Part shown: piece after piece, positions 14,551-27,366 of the stretch
How positions within the stretch are numbered: position 1 is the stretch's first letter
Layout of the letters: each line of letters opens with the position of its first letter
DNA from: Mactra quadrangularis
Taxonomy: Eukaryota > Mollusca > Bivalvia > Venerida > Mactridae
Assembly: GCA_025267735.1 (NCBI GenBank)
Contig: CM046297.1
Coordinates: forward strand, 13,948,515-14,012,514
Length of the DNA: 64,000 nt
Direction: 5' to 3'
Made by a program: the position numbers and the translations under genes
The notes under the pieces: generated by a model
Database searches by the model: none
Told to the model about the DNA's origin: nothing
What the model saw: the letters and a program-made list of their open reading frames with translations, nothing else

Positions 14551-14721
14551 GGGCTCATCATTAAAGGTCACCCTATTGCCCTGGCCCCTGGACAACCTAT
14601 ACTTTGCCTTTGCGACTTGATAAGGTTAAGGCTACTGCTAGTAAACATTTTTTTCCGGCAAGTAAAATATATAGCTAGTTGTAAAACCTGGCAACCTAGT
14701 TCAAAAACTAATGTCGAGCCC
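14551..14721. mobile_element. 171-bp MITE with GGGCTCGACATTAA-like ends, copy 1
   Basis: The ends are inverted (GGGCTCATCATTAA.. and ..TAATGTCGAGCCC). It aligns along its length with 50617-50776, sharing AAAGGT..TCA, GGCAAGTAAAATATATAGCT and the right end. Confidence 0.65.
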
Positions 14722-17147
14722 TCCTAAATATATACTCAATTGAACATAATACTGCAAATACCAAGCTCATTTACTAGGAAAATGTTCATAATCATGGTAA
14801 TTGCTTCTGTATCATGTTGGATGTTGACAGGATTAGAACAAATGTATCGAGTGGAAATTTCATTAATATAGCAAACACACTCTCATTTGAGTGGAATGAC
14901 TCCCTTTATAACCGTATGAATGAAAACCAATATCATTTTAAAACAACTAACCTAATAGCAGCCTCATACAATAACACAATCAGAAAGATTTCAGCTACTA
15001 AAAAACAAATATATAAATATTCTATACGGCCGATTTTATTATTAGACTATTAGTAGTATTGAATATTGAACATTACGCGGGGAGTGCTGGAGTGCAAGTA
15101 TAAGAGAATCCTGATGTATTCTGGGATAGCAGTTTGACGCATCATCGTAAAACGTACATGTATAACCGAGTACAGATACAATAGTGACTCATTTATTGTT
15201 TTATCAGGAAAATAATGAAAATCTGATAGACTGTTAGATGTTTGAATCAACAGTTTATGACTTAAAAACATGATCAATCTCAAAACTTTCTTTTTTAGAT
15301 GTTAGCTTTCATTCAATACAGAGTCATAGACATATTTCAGCTAAGGTTCATTTTTTTCTGTACCAAGCATTTCAAAACCAAGCCAAAGACCATCACAATT
15401 AAAAGCACAAATTTTATATTTCATTTACGACAGTTAGCAAGTTAGTCAGTCTAACTTGTCGATGAACAACAAAGCAAATTAATAAAAATTGGTGGAATTT
15501 TTATATACATATTTTGAACCATTAATTTGAACAGTAACCATGGCAAAATGTATTTGTAAGAAAAATATAAAAAACAAAATCACAATGTGAGTTATTAAAT
15601 AGGTTGCAATAATTTGAACAAAAAAAGTATTGGGCACAGCAAAAAATTATCAAAGTGATTACTTTACTTAATAAGTATGTTTAAAAATTAAAATCACAGG
15701 ATAAAAAGTACAGGTTATATATATACATGTATGTACATACAAAGTAACATTAATAAATCATTGATTACAAGACACTTAATGACAATATGCGTAAGTTCTT
15801 TGCTTATGATAAAGAGTTTAAATAATCCGCATTCAAATTATAACATTATTCATTTATTGTTAATCATGATCGAGTAGTATGGTAGTACTCAAATAATGAT
15901 TGATGTAAAACAGAATAGTAGGGAGCTACATCTGACCCCTTTTTTCTCTCCTCCCTGTACAGATATTGTTTCATTGAAACCTGCATCCTTTAGATCTATC
16001 TATGCACCCTAACCCTTTTATCTGCATCCCTGCCCTTTTTAGCATACACATTCAAGATTTTTAAAACAACTAGGCCCCCTTTCTCACATTGTAGCCATTT
16101 TCATACTTCTAAAACAAGCAGTTATTTCGCAAATAAATACATTCATCGGTCTATACTCTATTTCACAATAGTGCTTCAAAACTGTAAAAAACACCATGCA
16201 ATGAACTGTGTGTTCTTTGAGTAAAAAGTCCACCACTGTCATAACTGACTTGCAGATAAAGAAATGATTTGTGGCTGATTCACACACTCCAAGATATTGA
16301 AATAGCTTAAGACTGATTCACTAAATCAAAAAATCTTAGAAGGCTAATCAATGATTGATAAGTGGACACAGATTTCCAGAGATATTTTAAAATCATTTTC
16401 TTGCTACCACAGTAACACTGGCCAGTTTGATTATTAAGGTTATCTAAACTCTAGGATGATCAGTAAACAGATGATAAAAAAAGCTATATCATTAAACTGT
16501 ACAAATGTTTAATATGGTTTCATTTATGATTGTTAAAGCCAATACCGCAAGTTTTTCTCTCAAAGAGTTATGAGTGATTTTGTGACTTTCCTTGAACTCG
16601 ATCCTTCACACACATTGAATCAGTGAACAGCCGTTCATTATGTTCTAAGCATTTTCAGGAGTTCTGAATAGATACATAGCAATGACATTCAAGTCATTGC
16701 CACAGCAAGTACGTAAGTATCTGAGTGTAAAAATCATCACCGTAAAAAAATGGTTAAAAATCTAAATAGCTACCTTTTTTGGCACTCAATATCAATTTTT
16801 GGTACACGAGCGCTTTCAAATCGAAAAATCAAAAAATTGGTTTTACATGTATATCTTCATTTCTTCGCTCCTCTGGCAGTAAAAACATTATTTGTATGAC
16901 GACACTTACGAAAGTAGAATATACACAAATAGTTTTGAATGCACACACTTTATCTCCCCCCGTTATGTACAACATTAAATGTAGATATTCGTTCATTTAA
17001 CTCGAGCACATGATTTATATAAAAACAGAAATTAAAATCTGTAATCCAAAATCACAAAAACAAAAATCCTTTAGAGTTTGTTTCCAACAACAAACTTCAG
17101 TACTATCAAATATCCTTGAATTAGGTCAAGGTCATTTGATCTATGAC
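14722..17147. other. Region downstream of Frizzled, possible 3' UTR
   Basis: It lies 3' of the Frizzled stop codon on the minus strand. I see no other gene. Part of it may be Frizzled 3' UTR, but no poly(A) site can be chosen with confidence among many AT-rich candidates. Confidence 0.35.
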
Positions 17148-19687
17148 TCAAACAACAGCCTCGTGTACATTATGGCGACCTCCTTTGAATATAGTTGCGT
17201 AGAATCTCTGCCAGGAGTTCAAAGTCTTACCAGTCCAGATCCAAACGCCCGACGTAATTCCGACGATTACTGACATCAGATATTTTATCATAAAGACGTT
17301 AAAGTCTGGTTGCTGAAGCGGGCTCTCGAGGCCGTCGCACAAATACTGATCCTTCAACCAATCTTTACAGTTTTTCAACCACCATGTTTTCATCCAACTT
17401 TCTCTAGATGATTGTTCATAAAAGTAACAAGCAATTACAATGGTAGCAGGAACAGTGTATAATACCGAGAAAATTCCTATACGAACCATTAGTTTCTCAA
17501 GTTTGTCAGTTTTAGTACCGTCTGATTTCATTATAGTGCGAATTTTGAACAATGACACAAATCCAGCCAACAGGAACGATGTTCCGATAATAAGGTATAC
17601 AACCAAGGGAGCTAACACAAATCCTCGTAGAGCATCTACATCAGAGATTCCCGTGTAGCAGACGCCACTCAAAACATCTCCATCGACTTGACCCATTGCT
17701 AAAATAGCAATAGTTTTAATAGCGGGCACAGCCCATGCTGCCAAATGGAAGTACTGTGAATTTGCTTCAATGGGCTCATGACCCCATTTCATACCAGCAG
17801 CTAAGAACCAGGTCAAGGTCAGAATAACCCACCAGATTGAAGAAGCCATGCTGAAGAAGTACAAAAGCATGAACAAAATTGTACACCATTCCTTCTTGGT
17901 TCCCTGGGTAACTAAGGGTACAGTCTCCGTCATGGTGTATGGCTTAGTCTGCGAGACTTGATGTTTGAATACACTACAAGCATAATCATCCTTCAAAAAG
18001 AACCCTATAACATAAGCTAGAGCTACCATAAAGTAACAGCCGGATAAGAAGATAATAGGTCGCTCAGGGTAACGGAATCTGGTCATGTCTATCAAAAATG
18101 TTAGAACAGTGAACATGGTAGAGGCAAGACATATAAATGACCATATTCCAATCCATAGACGCGAGAAATTTCTTCTACCTTCAGTAAAGAACATGTTCTC
18201 GCAAGGGGCACCACAATCAGGAACCACACTATCTCCAATACGTAATTTGTAATCATACCCAATATTAACAGATTGTTCAGAGGGGCATTCTAAACGGTCA
18301 CCACGGTAGTTGATATGACTACCAATGATGTCGATTCCACCTCCTCCTGATCCGCCTCCACTTCCACCGCCACCACCAGGTCTGTATGTTGTCTGGGGTC
18401 TCATGGTCGTCTGGGTCGGTGGTTGATGCTCAGTGGTATTCTCCCCTACACAGAGCCCGTAGGTTGGGAATTGGTCACAATTAAGACTAGCAGGCCACTC
18501 AAACCCGAACTTGTTCATTAATGTCTCACAACCAGTTCTTGCTTGTACACATAGACTTCTACATGGAGGTATAGCTTTAGGTAATACAGTACACACTGGT
18601 ACATACATTGTACACAAGAAGAACTTCAACTGTTGACTGCATTTTACTTTCACCAATGGGAAAAACTGGTGAACCTGGAAAACAAAAATGTGAAATTAGT
18701 AAGCTGTAACTTGTATTGTAAGTTGTTCGCTTAAAGTGTGATACAGTTACATTTTAAGGAAGACTTTATGCAGCAATGTCTGCATTGACTCATTCCAGCT
18801 TGATTGGTTCAGTCTTGGCTTGGCTTCATTTGGCTCAGACAAGCCATTATAAAGGTAAAATTTGCATATGAAGAGAACATAAATAATAGTATTAAACAAT
18901 ACAGCTGACTAGTCATAGTGTTGTTTTGGGAATAACTGATAAGTCTAAGCCATGGAAATGACAATAAATAGATTATTTAGTTTAACTGTAAAATGGGGCA
19001 CACTATGTGAGTATGTCCCTAAAAATACTGAACAATTTAGAGTCAATTTTATAGTATTAAGGAATATAACAATTATAACAATTTAATAAATGTAATAAAA
19101 ACTTTACGACTAAAACCAATATGAAGATCCTGGTCCATGAACTGACTAATATTTCAATTTCTAAAAAATTCTAGTTGAATTGCACAGTAGACATTGAACT
19201 TAAAGGCTTCAAATAAGTTCAACTTCAAGCAATCTCTTGCTCTATTTTAATATGAATCACATCAGCCCGCATAAAATTAAATTCTAGATTCAAGAAGATT
19301 TATGCAGATCTTGATACTAATTCAATTATGAAGGTGTGAATCATTACATCGACACTTAGGACATATCGATCTTAACATAAAATGTTAAAATATCAATCGG
19401 ATAATTATTAGGGTTGATGATAAATCACAGACAATGACCGGTCTCAACGGGGTACGGTACTTTACCTCCATTCCGGCGTCCTCCTGTTTGGTGTGTTCCA
19501 ACAAATTCGGCATAATTGTCTCATTGTACTGGATATCTTTACACAATGGGATCTGAATAGGTTCACATTTTCCATGGGGTCCAAGATTATCACTGTTTAA
19601 TACTTTAGTACTGTATTCTGAACACAACACGTAAGGAAAAACTAATAAAACGACGAAAACACATCGCACAGTAAATTCCACTGCCAT
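17148..19687 (-). CDS. FZD1/2/7: Frizzled receptor, 1/2/7 class (complete, two exons)
   Basis: A seven-pass Wnt receptor that signals through Dishevelled. Exons are 19466-19687 (ATG at 19687, 74 codons) and 17148-18674; the 791-bp intron is phase 0 (GAG|GTAAAG and TTTTCCAG|GTT). The 582-aa product has a signal peptide (about 1-22). Its cysteine-rich Wnt-binding domain has all ten cysteines (41, 49, 86, 95, 102, 112, 116, 123, 140, 149), with N-glycosylation sites N55 and N153. A glycine-rich linker precedes the membrane domain. The Dishevelled-binding KTLNSW motif is at 557-562, and the C-terminus is EAVV, a PDZ-ligand form. The CRD stretch [17 protein letters not shown] matches Frizzled 1/2/7 better than 5/8 or 4/9/10 as I know them. 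That class call rests on memory of the families, not on a tree. The gene is divergent from GRHPR. Confidence 0.95.
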
Positions 19688-21444
19688 TTTGACCGTTTAT
19701 GTAACAATGTCGATATCTAACGATCAATAAAATTAAACTTAAAACGATCAAAGGTTAAAATATCTATCATGTCAGTATTTAAACTGAATATAAACAAAAT
19801 ACTCCGTAGCAGAATTATCCAATTTCACCATTGTAATCGAACATGGCCGTCTTTGTTCTATCCGTTTAAACACAATCAGTTTCTAGATCCCCTCGAGCAT
19901 TCTTCCTTCTTTACAATCGAATACTGTGTCAAATGGGGGAATGAAAACGGAAAATTCTAAAATAGATACTGAACGCTGATTGGTTGAACAAGTTGAATTA
20001 TCATAGTGGCTATTCCAGTTACCTCCTGCGGTAGAATTACTAAAGCGCACCTGTCCTGAATATTGGGTCCAGAATACAGAGTGTTGAAGTATTTGAGGAA
20101 CCAAAATGAAAACGAAATAGTTGCTATGGATACTATTTCAAGGTTATTTAAATATAAAATAAAAGAAATTTAATGTATCATGTCTGTTACTTATATCGAA
20201 TTATGTTGTTATATTTGTACATTTCTCAGAATATAAAATTGGCTCATGGAAATCATTTTCAGAATGGGGTCTTCTGACTCTTCTTCTCCCTTGGAAATTT
20301 TATCGGGGGCTCGAACCTTGGATTTCATAGCAGTAAAAATTTGAGTAATTAAATTCTATCCACTATAACTTACAAGTATGCTTTAGTGTAATTGTCAGTT
20401 GAAGGGCAAGAGGCCATGGTAGTGAAGTAATAGCCTAGTTTTACATTATTATAAACCTTGTCAACTCGAATTATACATTGAAGGGGCAGCTTCTAGCTGC
20501 CACTTAATCATACCACACTTCAATTCATTACAGAACCTCCGACAGTTATATTGAACAGACTTCGAAAAGGGTCAATAAAGTGCATGTTCTCAGAAAAAAA
20601 CACAAGTTTGTGAAATACAAATATGGAATACCGAGCTAGGAAAACTTGAGAATGGAATATTTGGATATAATAAAATTATATAATACGGTTACTTAATTAA
20701 ATGCTAGACCTAAGCATTTATATTTGCAGAGACAAAGATAATTAATATTGTAATATGTGTTGAATATTGATAAGATAAATTTCAACCTTAAAATAGCCTT
20801 CAAAATATTTAATGAAGTATAGCCAGGTCTGAGGCATAGCTACCTATATCTATGACAATGGTCAGAATAACGAGTAAGGATGTTTTAGAACTTCTTCTTC
20901 TCAGTTGTACCCCAGTGTGAACTTTTTTTTACCGAACAACGAACGGACATGTATATTAGGGCCGTGATGAGAGTAAAATAAATGACAGTCGCTATTCGTT
21001 ATAAAACTGGCATTTGTTTTAATAAAAGCAGATACAATTTTAAAGATACGGTACAAAATAATGTCTTTGATTCGTCGGAAAGTTCTGGACTACGCTGCCA
21101 TTTTATAAAACATTTCTCCTTGATAAAGTGTATATCGACTAAGGGAAATAACTTTAGTTAAACTTTGTCGCAGGACACCATGAGTTATTCCGCTTAGTAA
21201 GGTTATTACTTTATGAATTACACCAATGTTGACACAGAAAAGGTACTTGGGTATAATTTATTAACATCAAATGATTGATACGAGATACAAAATTTATTCC
21301 TAGACACGGATTATAAGCATTATTATGCCGACGAAACGTGATTTTAATTAAATTAGCGACAATCAACTATTATCATGAGGAGACGCAGAAAATTAAAATG
21401 TCGCCGTAGTGCAAACTTAACCGTATATACTTATTATCTATAGA
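19688..21444. other. Divergent intergenic region between Frizzled and GRHPR
   Basis: About 1.76 kb separates the two start codons, so both promoters should lie here. No TATA box stands out close to either start. The sequence just before the GRHPR ATG (TTATTATCTATAG) could be a 3' splice site, so an upstream non-coding exon for GRHPR is possible. Confidence 0.4.
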
Positions 21445-24400
21445 ATGTCGCGTCCTAATTTTGTTATCAAATTTTTATCACGTGCTAATTCACACTCTAG
21501 GATCTATTCTTCGTTATTGGAATCTAATTTTGGAATCATACAGAAAGCACGAATGTCTACTACAGTTGCAAACTTGCCCAAAGTGTTTGTAACCCGTCGA
21601 GTACCCGAAGATGGGATCAATTATCTGAGGAATAAATGTGTGTTAACACAATGGGATTCAGACGATGCTATTCCAAGAGAAGAGTTGAAGAAAAGGGTCA
21701 ATGGTGTTGATGGACTTTTCTGCTTGTTGACGGAGAAAATAGACGCTGAAATATTAGACTGTGCAGGTAATGTTGGAAAAATATATTGCCGGTGTTGTGG
21801 TAGAAATAACCCAGCAGGCAAATGAATGTTTAGCTGCAGGCACGCATATAATTGGTTTGCGGCTTATCTACTGTGATATTTTGTGTTGTAGTGTGATGTG
21901 TTGTCTTGTAGTGTGATGTATTGTATTGTAGTGAGTTCTAGTGTGATGTATTGTGTTAAAGTGTGATGTATATGTTATTGTGTGATTTAGTGTAGTGTAT
22001 TGAGTGTGTTGTAGTGAGTTATAGTGTGATGTAATGTGTTGTAGGGTGATGTAATGTGTTGTGGTGTGATGTATTGTGTTGTAGTGTGATGTATTGTGTT
22101 GTAGTGAGTTATAGTGTGATGTAATGTGTTGTGGTGTGATGTATTGAGTTGTAGTGTGATGTATCGTGTTGTAGTGTGATGAATTGTGTTGTTGTGAGTT
22201 ATAGTGTGATGTAATGTGTTGTGGTGTGATGTATTGAGTTGTAGTGAGTTGTTTTGTGGTGTAGTTTGATGTATTGAGTTGTGGTGTGACTTAGTGAGTT
22301 GTGGTGTGGTGTATTGTGTTGTAGTGTGATGTATTGAGGTGTAGTGTGATGTATTGCAACATAGTGTGGTGTAGTGTGATGTATTGTGTTGTAGTGAGGT
22401 GTTTAGTGTTGAAATGTGGTGCAGCGTGATGCATTGTTTTGTAGAGTGACATATTGAGTTGTAGTGTGACTTGACTTAGTGAGTTGTAGTATTGTGTTGT
22501 AGTGTGATGTATTGAGGTGTAGTGTGATGTATTGAGTTGTAGTGTTGTAGTGTGATGTATTGAGGTGTAGTGTGATGTATCTGTAGTAGTGTGATGTATG
22601 TATTGTAGTGTGGTGTATTGTGTTGTAGTGTTGTGCATTGTGTTGAAGTGTGATGTATTGAGGTGTAGTGTGATGTATCTGTAGTAGTGTGATGTAATTA
22701 TTGTAGTGTGGTGCATTGTGTTGTAGTCTTGTGCATTGTGTTGTAGTGTGATGTATTGAGGTGTAGTGTGATGTATCTGTAGTAGTGTGATGTATGTATT
22801 GTAGTGTGATGTATTGAGTTGTAGTGTCGTGCATTGTGTTGTAGTGTGATGTATCGTGGTGTAGTGTGATGTATCTGTAGTAGTGTGATGTATGTATTGT
22901 ATTGTGATGTATTGAGTTGTAGTGTTGTGCATTGTGTTGTAGTGTGATGTATTGAGGTGTAGTGTGATGTATCTGGAGTAGTGTAATGTATGTAATGTAG
23001 TGTGGTGCATTGTGTTGTAGTGTGATGTTTGAGGTGTAGTTTGATGTATCTGTAGTAGTGTGATGTATGTATTGTAGTGTGATGTATTGTGTTGTAGTGT
23101 GAGGTATTGAGTTGTAGTGTTGTGCATTGTGCTGTAGTGTGATGTATTGAGTTGTAGTGTTGTGCATTGTGTTGTAGTGTGATGTATTGAGTTGTAGTGT
23201 TGTGCATTGTGTTGTAGTGTGATGTATTGAGTGGCACTGTTGTGCATTGTGCTGTAGTGTGATGTATTGAGTTGTACTGTTGTGCATTGTGCTGTAGTGT
23301 GATGTATTGAGTTGTAGTGTTGTGCATTGTGCTGTAGTGTGATGTATTTAGTTGTAGTGTGTGCATTGTGCTGTAGTGTGATGTATTTAGTTGTAGTGTG
23401 TGCATTGTGTTGTAGTGTGATGTATTTAGTTGTAGTGTGATGTATTGAGTTGTAGTGTATGTGATGTAGTTTGTGTATTCAAATGCAGTGGAGATTGTTG
23501 TGTTGTTTTATGTTGTAGTACTAGTTTAATGTGTTTAAGTTACAAGTTTTACGAGGTGTTGTTTTATATGTTTTATTGAGTTTGGTGTCATACAATTTTA
23601 TTTTGTTCACATTATACAAATGCATAATATAGTTTCTATATTCCTATTTTTATTTCTTGTAGGACCATCTCTTAGAGCTGTCAGTACCATGTCTGTGGGT
23701 TATGATCATGTAGACTTCACAGAATGTCAGAAGAGAAATATACCTGTAGGGTTTACTCCAGATGTATTAACTAGTGCCACAGCTGAACTTACTGTGGCTT
23801 TGTTATTATCTGTATCTAGGAGAATTAAAGAAGGTACCACATTTAAAATAAAGACCTTATTTCTTTTACAAAAGGGGATGTTTACTGACCCCTTTCCTTT
23901 CTGAAATATCTTTGAAATCAGGCCTTTTTACCTAAATATTGATTTAACCTTTGATTTTTCCCTTTTCCCATCAACAAAAAGAAAAATGTCATTGTGCCAT
24001 ATTAAATAGCGCACTTGACACCTTCCCTAAATACTTTAAAAATGCCCTGAAACACCTGTGTTTAAAAATCATTGTTTCTTGCTTTGTGATGAAATGTGCT
24101 AATAAGAAATGTACGATGAAATTATTGAAGTTAATGTTTTTGTCATTTTAAAATGATATATGTTTCACTTGTCTTTCATATTATTCCATACTGTACAAAT
24201 GCTTTAAACACATTCAGTATAATATAATTTAAGTTGAAGTTTTTAAACTTTTTTAGCTAAAAATTAAAGAATATTCTTTATTATGAATGTTATTATACCC
24301 CCGCTTTGAAGAAGAGGGGGGTATTCTGTTTTACCCTTGTCTGTGCGTGCGTCCGTGTGTCCGTTACAAAATTTCCGTCGCAGTTTTCTCAGCAACTATA

Positions 24401-25753
24401 TCATGCAGCAGCCTAATACTTTGCATATTGCTTCATCCCATAGTCCCATATGGTGTAAAGCGATTTCATGCTCCTTGCTCATCTACTTCCTGTTTGTCGC
24501 ATATTTTTAGATTTTGGCGGGGGTATCACTAGTGAGCATTAGCTCACAGATTTACTTGTTCATCCAGGTATCAATGCAGTGAAAGATGGTAGTTGGGGTA
24601 CATGGAAGCCATTATGGTTGTGTGGCCAAGGACTGGATGGTGCTACAGTCGGAATAATAGGTGTGTAATAGATTGACCTACTTCAAAATATTTGTATTCT
24701 AACAATATATACCTTACTCCAGCTTGACTCTTGCATTTGGAGTATGGGTCCATCTGATATGAATCTATATTCATTGCTGATATACTAAGATTGAGGTAGG
24801 CTGTGTAACAAATCTGATAGAATTTAGCTCATTGTAAACATTATGATCTAAAACTGATGTGTTATAAAGTCTATCATTAAATTTAGGTCTGACAATATAA
24901 ATGCTGTTTAAATATCAGCCACCCAATGATAGCATTTGATTGGATAGTTGGAAAGACTAAATATCTGGATTAATCATTTACTAGGTGCATACTTCTGACA
25001 CTGACAACTGCTCCACATGATTTAGAATATGAGGTAGGAGGGAAAATGGCCATTAGAAATATTTCATAACCAAACTCTAGAAAGTATGCTGCAGTCTTAT
25101 CACTGGACTATTGCTTCTACTATATTAAGACTGTTCAGCTATTTAGATTATCAATTTTGATGGTCCTATAAGAAGAACTTAATTGTTTTCTTTTCTATCT
25201 TTGCCATATTACTATTAGCAATATTAATATTCACTGTATCTTGCTCTCAGGTCTTGGTAGGATAGGATTTGCTGTTGCTAAGCGAATGATGCCATTCGGT
25301 GTTGGTAAGATGTTGTATGCAGAATATGAAGAAAAAGATTATGCTAGTCAACTTCCTGCAGAGTATGTAGATTTAGACAAGCTTCTTAAGGAGTCAGATT
25401 TTGTTCTTGGATGTTGTGCTCTTACCAAAGAGAACACGGGTCTCATGAACTCTGAGGCGTTCAAGAAAATGAAGAACACGGCAATATTTATCAACACTAG
25501 CCGTGGTGGGCTCGTGAATCAAGATGATTTGTATGAAGCATTGAAATCGGGTGAAATATTAGGGGCGGGGCTTGATGTGACGACACCTGAACCATTGCCT
25601 ACAGATCATCCATTATTGACCTTAGACAACTGTGTGGTTTTACCTCATATTGCCAGTGCTACAATGAAATCGAGAAACGCTATGTCAGAACTTTGTGCTA
25701 GGAATATTATTGAAGCTTTGAATGGAAACGTTATGCCTGCTCAAGTTAAATAA
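21445..25753 (+). CDS. GRHPR: Glyoxylate reductase/hydroxypyruvate reductase (complete, four exons)
   Basis: A D-2-hydroxyacid dehydrogenase that reduces glyoxylate to glycolate and hydroxypyruvate to D-glycerate with NAD(P)H. Exons are 21445-21766, 23663-23833, 24568-24660 and 25251-25753. All three introns are phase 1 and have GT..AG ends. The 362-aa product has the Rossmann motif GLGRIG (196-201). By family position the catalytic residues are R280 (INTSRGG), E309 (TTPEP) and H328 (LPHIAS). The [10 protein letters not shown] and GFTPDVLT blocks match GRHPR rather than other family members. Human GRHPR is about 328 aa; the extra length is an N-terminal 36 residues rich in Arg and Ser, resembling a mitochondrial presequence. 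A second ATG at 21553 (M37) would give a protein of the usual length. Intron 1 holds a 1.6-kb minisatellite, and a repeat ends 7 bp before exon 3. Confidence 0.95.
21870..23470 (+). repeat. TG-rich minisatellite in GRHPR intron 1
   Basis: About 1.6 kb of a roughly 20-bp unit (GTTGTAGTGTGATGTATTGA and variants). In the right half the units pair into 40-bp dimers alternating GTGATGTATTGA with GTTGTGCATTGT. The plus (sense) strand has almost no C. The minus strand stays open in three frames with His/Thr/Tyr-rich repeats, a by-product of the composition. Shorter TG-rich units start it and end it gradually. Confidence 0.92.
24294..24560 (+). mobile_element. CCCCCGCTT repeat, copy 1, in GRHPR intron 3
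   Basis: It closely matches 32323-32610 along its length. It starts TTATACCCCCGCTT and has a GTCC/GTGC-rich tract that is shorter here. It ends GGCGGGGGTATCACTAGTGA..TTTACTTGTT. The outer TACCCCCGC and GCGGGGGTA are inverted. It stops 7 bp before GRHPR exon 3, so it supplies the sequence just upstream of that splice acceptor. Confidence 0.8.
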
Positions 25754-25808
25754 TTGATTATTTTCAATGATTTGTTATATATTAAATATGTTACATTAAT
25801 TGTTAAAG

Positions 25809-25814
25809 AATAAA
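25809..25814 (+). promoter_or_regulatory. Poly(A) signal of GRHPR
   Basis: AATAAA lies 56 nt after the GRHPR stop codon, the first canonical hexamer downstream. Confidence 0.65.
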
Positions 25815-25862
25815 CATCCTTGACTAGCATTATTCAGAAAAGGTTATTTATGTTTCTATAGA

Positions 25863-25925
25863 TAAATTTTATCCATCTGTCAGTGACACGTATATTAACC
25901 CTAGTGATTTGAATATTCAGTATAA
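25863..25925. repeat. Fragment of the dispersed TCAACTGTCAG family
   Basis: AAATTTTATCCATCTGTCAG continues to ATTAACCCTAGTGATTTGAA, in the same order as the left end of the copy at 44897. Only one arm is present. Confidence 0.55.
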
Positions 25926-25947
25926 TGCTGAATGTTCCGTGTACAGT

Positions 25948-26155
25948 AGGAGCAGTAGTCCAGTGGTAGGACACACACTTAGGGATCAAGAGATCCTGGG
26001 TTCAAATCCCACTTGGGGCACTGTTAATTTCCTTGAGTAAGAAATTTTCCTGCGATTGCTTCACTCCACCCAGGTGTAAATGGGTACCTTCAAAGGTGGT
26101 ATAATTCTTTAGTGCAAATTTGTCGACTGCTTTAATAAGCCAAGTAAAAAGACCA
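25948..26155 (+). mobile_element. tRNA-derived SINE (family D)
   Basis: The head is tRNA-like: A box GTAGTCCAGTGGTAGGACAC, a CTTAGGG anticodon-arm segment reminiscent of tRNA-Pro(AGG), and B box GGGTTCAAATCCC at 25998-26010. The arms do not pair as a functional tRNA. The head is followed by about 140 nt of SINE body containing CCACCCAGGTGTAAATGGGT. Only one copy is seen here; the tRNA-Pro origin is inferred. Confidence 0.7.
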
Positions 26156-26570
26156 ATTTAAACCAAAATGCCGATAAATTCCCAAGTCTAGGAGTAGGGG
26201 TCATATTCCCATTTTTGTTTAAAAAAAACAACAACTAAATACCACCTAGGCTAGCCTGACAGCTCAGGATAATTGTTAGTCACAATAAGTGTGATATGTC
26301 ACATATGCTGCAATTGAAACAATTATCTATCATAAATAGATAGATTTTATTTAGTATCAATATACACGTAACATGGCATTTAAAACATTGCAATCAACAT
26401 GGTAAAACATAAAACAAACAACACATGATGAATACAATGAACCATGTAAGGGTACATCAACACCAAGGATAACACAAAAAAGAGTAATGGACTCTTATTT
26501 CCATTGTGGTCCTTGTTGTTGATGGACTGACTGACATAGAGAGGCATGATTTAAAGATATATTAATTAAG

Positions 26571-26738
26571 AAATAACTTACAGTTGTCTATATTTTGTTG
26601 TCTAATAAAACAAAGGCACGAGTTGTGATGCGCGTATGATTAAATCACGAGTGCTTTAGCACGAGTCATTTAATTAGCGCATCAAACGAGTGCCTATGTT
26701 TTATTAGAAAACAAAATATAGACAACTGTAAGTTATTT
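26571..26738. repeat. 168-bp near-perfect palindrome
   Basis: The left arm starts AAATAACTTACAGTTGTCTA; the right arm ends with its complement. The arms remain complementary through AATAAAAC..GGCAC, and the centre CACGAGTGCTTTAGCACGAG is itself self-complementary. The whole element could form one hairpin. A diverged relative (ATATTTTGTTGAATAATAAAG.. to ..CATGTTAGAATAAAATAT order) follows at about 27063-27150. Confidence 0.8.
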
Positions 26739-26779
26739 CGATTCTAACCGCAAAATACATCACGTGGGGAGAAAAAGTA

Positions 26780-27044
26780 CACAGGGGTCCAAAAGTTTCT
26801 TTACAAATTGTTGAATTTTTACGTTTTGGAATATATTTAAACAAACTTTACTAGTCGTTATAAGTTGTACAACTAATATACAGTTTATCATTAACTGTCA
26901 ACTATGTTCTATCATAATATATTTTTATTATAAATATACAATAAAATATTAAACCAAATGTGTCTGCATTAATTTTTGCAATAAAAAGATAAAAGGAAAA
27001 TATGAAACAAAATACAAGTGTAAAGAAACTTTTGGACCCCAGTG
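26780..27044. mobile_element. 265-bp Tc1/mariner-type MITE
   Basis: The 26-bp terminal inverted repeats have one mismatch (CACAGGGGTCCAAAAGTTTC versus CACTGGGGTCCAAAAGTTTC). TA flanks both sides (26778-26779 and 27045-27046). The interior is AT-rich with no transposase frame. It sits between the palindrome at 26571 and that palindrome's diverged relative. Confidence 0.82.
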
Positions 27045-27366
27045 TATAACAGCCGTCACGAGCTATATTTTGTTGAATAATAAAGCATAGATGACGTCAC
27101 ATTAAATAAAGAGTGAAAGCGCACGTGCCTATGTTAGAATAAAATATAATGTGATGATTTAAAACTAGTTAATGATAAAAATAAATTTAATTACTATCAC
27201 AGATACTTATTACACAGTTTAGAAACAATTAAAATATGAAAGACTAGGATTGCACAGTAGTTATAATAGTACTACTACATATCACATTGTGCTAGTAATG
27301 AATATTATTGTTTTAACAAATCACAGACAGTATACTGTATTATATATCACAGGAGTCTAATAGATT

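Noticed and set aside
22291..23405. Three overlapping minus-strand open frames of 235-318 codons
   Set aside because: They lie wholly in the GRHPR intron 1 minisatellite, run in three frames at once, and encode only His/Thr/Tyr-rich repeats; no real gene is needed to explain them.
25948..26020. tRNA-Pro-like gene
   Set aside because: A and B boxes are present but the acceptor and other stems do not pair, and a SINE body follows.
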